A DNA stretch of 48,625 nt from the NCBI GenBank assembly GCA_023426345.1, contig JAFAAX010000015.1:1-48625 (forward strand). Direction: 5' to 3'. Positions 47,632 through 48,625 of the stretch are shown piece by piece. The notes under the pieces are model-generated. The model was not told where the DNA came from and ran no database searches. It saw only the letters and a list, made by a program, of their open reading frames with translations. Within the stretch, counting starts at the first letter, position 1. Each line of letters opens with the position of its first letter. Source of the stretch: Actinomycetes bacterium (lineage in GTDB: Bacteria > Actinomycetota > Actinomycetes > Actinomycetales > Actinomycetaceae). Position numbers and translations under genes: made by a program.

Positions 47632-48498
47632 ATGACTCTCGCCTTCACCGGAGCAACCGGACACCTGGGCGCGCTGGTCGCCCAGGAGCTGCTCGCCCGC
47701 ACCTCCCCCGATCAGATCGTCGCCCTGGCCCGCGACACCTCCAAGGACTCCGCCCGCGCACTCGCCGACCGCGGCGTCCAGGTCCGCGCCTTCGACTACG
47801 ACCAGCCCGGCACCCTGGCGCCCGCGCTGGAGGGTGTCGACCGGCTGCTGCTGATCTCCGGCAACGCCGTCGGCCAGCGCCTCCCCCAGCACCGGGCCGT
47901 CATCGACGCCGCGACGAAGGCCGGCGTCCCGTTCGTGGCGTACACGAGTTTCCTCCACACCGACACCGCCCGGATCATCGCCGTCGCCCCCGAGCATCAG
48001 CAGACCGAGGCGCTCCTGGCCGCCGCGCCCTTCGACGTCGCCCTGCTGCGCAACGGCTGGTACACGGAGAACTACGCCGCAACCGCCCGCCAGGCCGCCG
48101 ACTCGGGCGAGCTGCTCACCAGCGCCGGCGCGGGTCGGATCTCCTCGGCCACCCGGCACGACTACGCCGAGGCCGCAGCGATCCTCCTCACCGCCTCCCA
48201 GGCCGCGCCCGGCACCTACGAGCTGGCCGGCGACACCGGCTGGTCGCACGCCGACCTGGCCGCCACGGTCTCGGAGCTGTCCGGCCGCCCGATCGCCGTC
48301 CGAGACGTCTCCGCCGACGAGCAGCGCGCCGCACTGAGCGCCGCCGGCCTGCCCCAGGGAGCCATCGACTTCGCAGTGAGCACCGATCAGGCCATCGCCG
48401 CCGGCGAGTTGGAGGATCCGACCCCCGGCACGCTCGCCGCCCTCCTCGGCCGACCGACCACGACTCTGCGGGACGCCCTCGCACCGCTCTTCGCCTGA
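47632..48498 (+). CDS. NmrA/QorB-like NAD(P)H-binding oxidoreductase
   Basis: This 288-residue cytosolic protein is close in layout to QorB/YtfG, an NADPH:quinone oxidoreductase of the atypical SDR (NmrA) group. The nucleotide motif is FTGATGHLGALVAQEL at 5-20. NGWYTENYAA and YELAGDTGWSHADLA are typical later segments. It may detoxify quinones, a job consistent with the divergent redox-sensing HxlR gene. The ATG follows AAAGGA; the open frame further upstream is promoter. Confidence 0.9.
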   Translation: MTLAFTGATGHLGALVAQELLARTSPDQIVALARDTSKDSARALADRGVQVRAFDYDQPGTLAPALEGVDRLLLISGNAVGQRLPQHRAVIDAATKAGVPFVAYTSFLHTDTARIIAVAPEHQQTEALLAAAPFDVALLRNGWYTENYAATARQAADSGELLTSAGAGRISSATRHDYAEAAAILLTASQAAPGTYELAGDTGWSHADLAATVSELSGRPIAVRDVSADEQRAALSAAGLPQGAIDFAVSTDQAIAAGELEDPTPGTLAALLGRPTTTLRDALAPLFA

Positions 48499-48506
48499 GG
48501 GGCGAT

Positions 48507-48528
48507 GGAGGCCGCAGCACCGGCCTCC
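48507..48528 (+). terminator. Hairpin after qorB-like gene
   Basis: A perfect 7-bp stem GGAGGCC/GGCCTCC with an 8-base loop lies eight bases after the stop, with no T-tract. The last 100 bases of the window hold no gene. Confidence 0.45.
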
Positions 48529-48625
48529 GCGTCCGCCGGCACGGACACGCCGGGACGCGCACGATCACCGGGTGGAACGCCGGGCGCGAGCCGTTGGTGC
48601 CGGCGCCCCCCACGGGCCCGGGGCG

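Noticed and set aside
1..48625. CRISPR arrays, tRNA, rRNA, insertion sequences and prophage genes
   Set aside because: No spaced direct repeats, cloverleaf signals, transposase or integrase motifs were found on reading; a dedicated search (tRNAscan, ISfinder) would settle this.

Overview
The window is about 48.6 kb of GC-rich DNA with GTG starts, GGAGG-type ribosome sites, apparently leaderless genes, YesM/YesN, HxlR and LacI regulators, and an RpiB of the type that uses Glu instead of Cys. All of this fits a heterotrophic actinomycete (Actinomycetota, perhaps Actinomycetaceae; the genus cannot be fixed from sequence alone). I see no rRNA, tRNA, transposase, integrase or CRISPR array. Genes are closely packed and nearly all are for uptake and breakdown of small organic molecules.

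Layout. (1) 157-5076: a minus-strand operon of an FAD reductase/dehydrogenase, an SDR dehydrogenase and EtfBA, with a divergent TetR regulator. (2) 5226-8225: a TrpXYZ-like ABC importer. (3) 8330-10183: an AlbA_2/HATPase_c_4 regulator with an unusual repeat-rich promoter. (4) 10493-18323: a sugar importer with one permease, an esterase and a YesM/YesN two-component pair. (5) 18395-37788: a minus-strand catabolic island bounded by two LacI regulators. It holds two complete CUT2-type importers (binding protein, double ATPase, two permeases each), a D-lyxose-isomerase-like cupin, a DUF4432 epimerase-like protein, a ribokinase, a PfkB kinase fused to an ADP-ribosylglycohydrolase, an M20 deacylase and a PF07090 GATase-fold protein. 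(6) 37973-45424: RpiB and a second operon (MFS, DeoR, zinc dehydrogenase, class I aldolase, FGGY kinase, 2-hydroxyacid dehydrogenase), with a divergent glycerate kinase at 45734-46873. (7) 46892-48498: a divergent HxlR/QorB-like redox pair.

How it may work together. Region 5 looks like a route for an imported ribose- or pentose-containing compound. The fused kinase-glycohydrolase would phosphorylate and release a sugar phosphate, ribokinase and RpiB would feed the pentose phosphate pathway, and the M20 enzyme could trim the non-sugar part. Two LacI operator types can be read directly: GCAAAGCGCTTTGC (two perfect copies, one near-perfect copy inside the kinase gene, one degenerate copy on a promoter) and a tandem pair of TGAACCGGTTCA on a strong promoter. 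Region 6 reads as polyol or sugar oxidation, phosphorylation, aldol cleavage and glycerate salvage. Several operons carry strong hairpins between genes, often straight after the binding-protein gene, which probably set expression ratios.

The most novel-looking item is the PfkB-ADP-ribosylglycohydrolase fusion and its operator system. The FAD/SDR/Etf operon is a second candidate for undescribed chemistry. Substrates are not determined for any importer or enzyme here.
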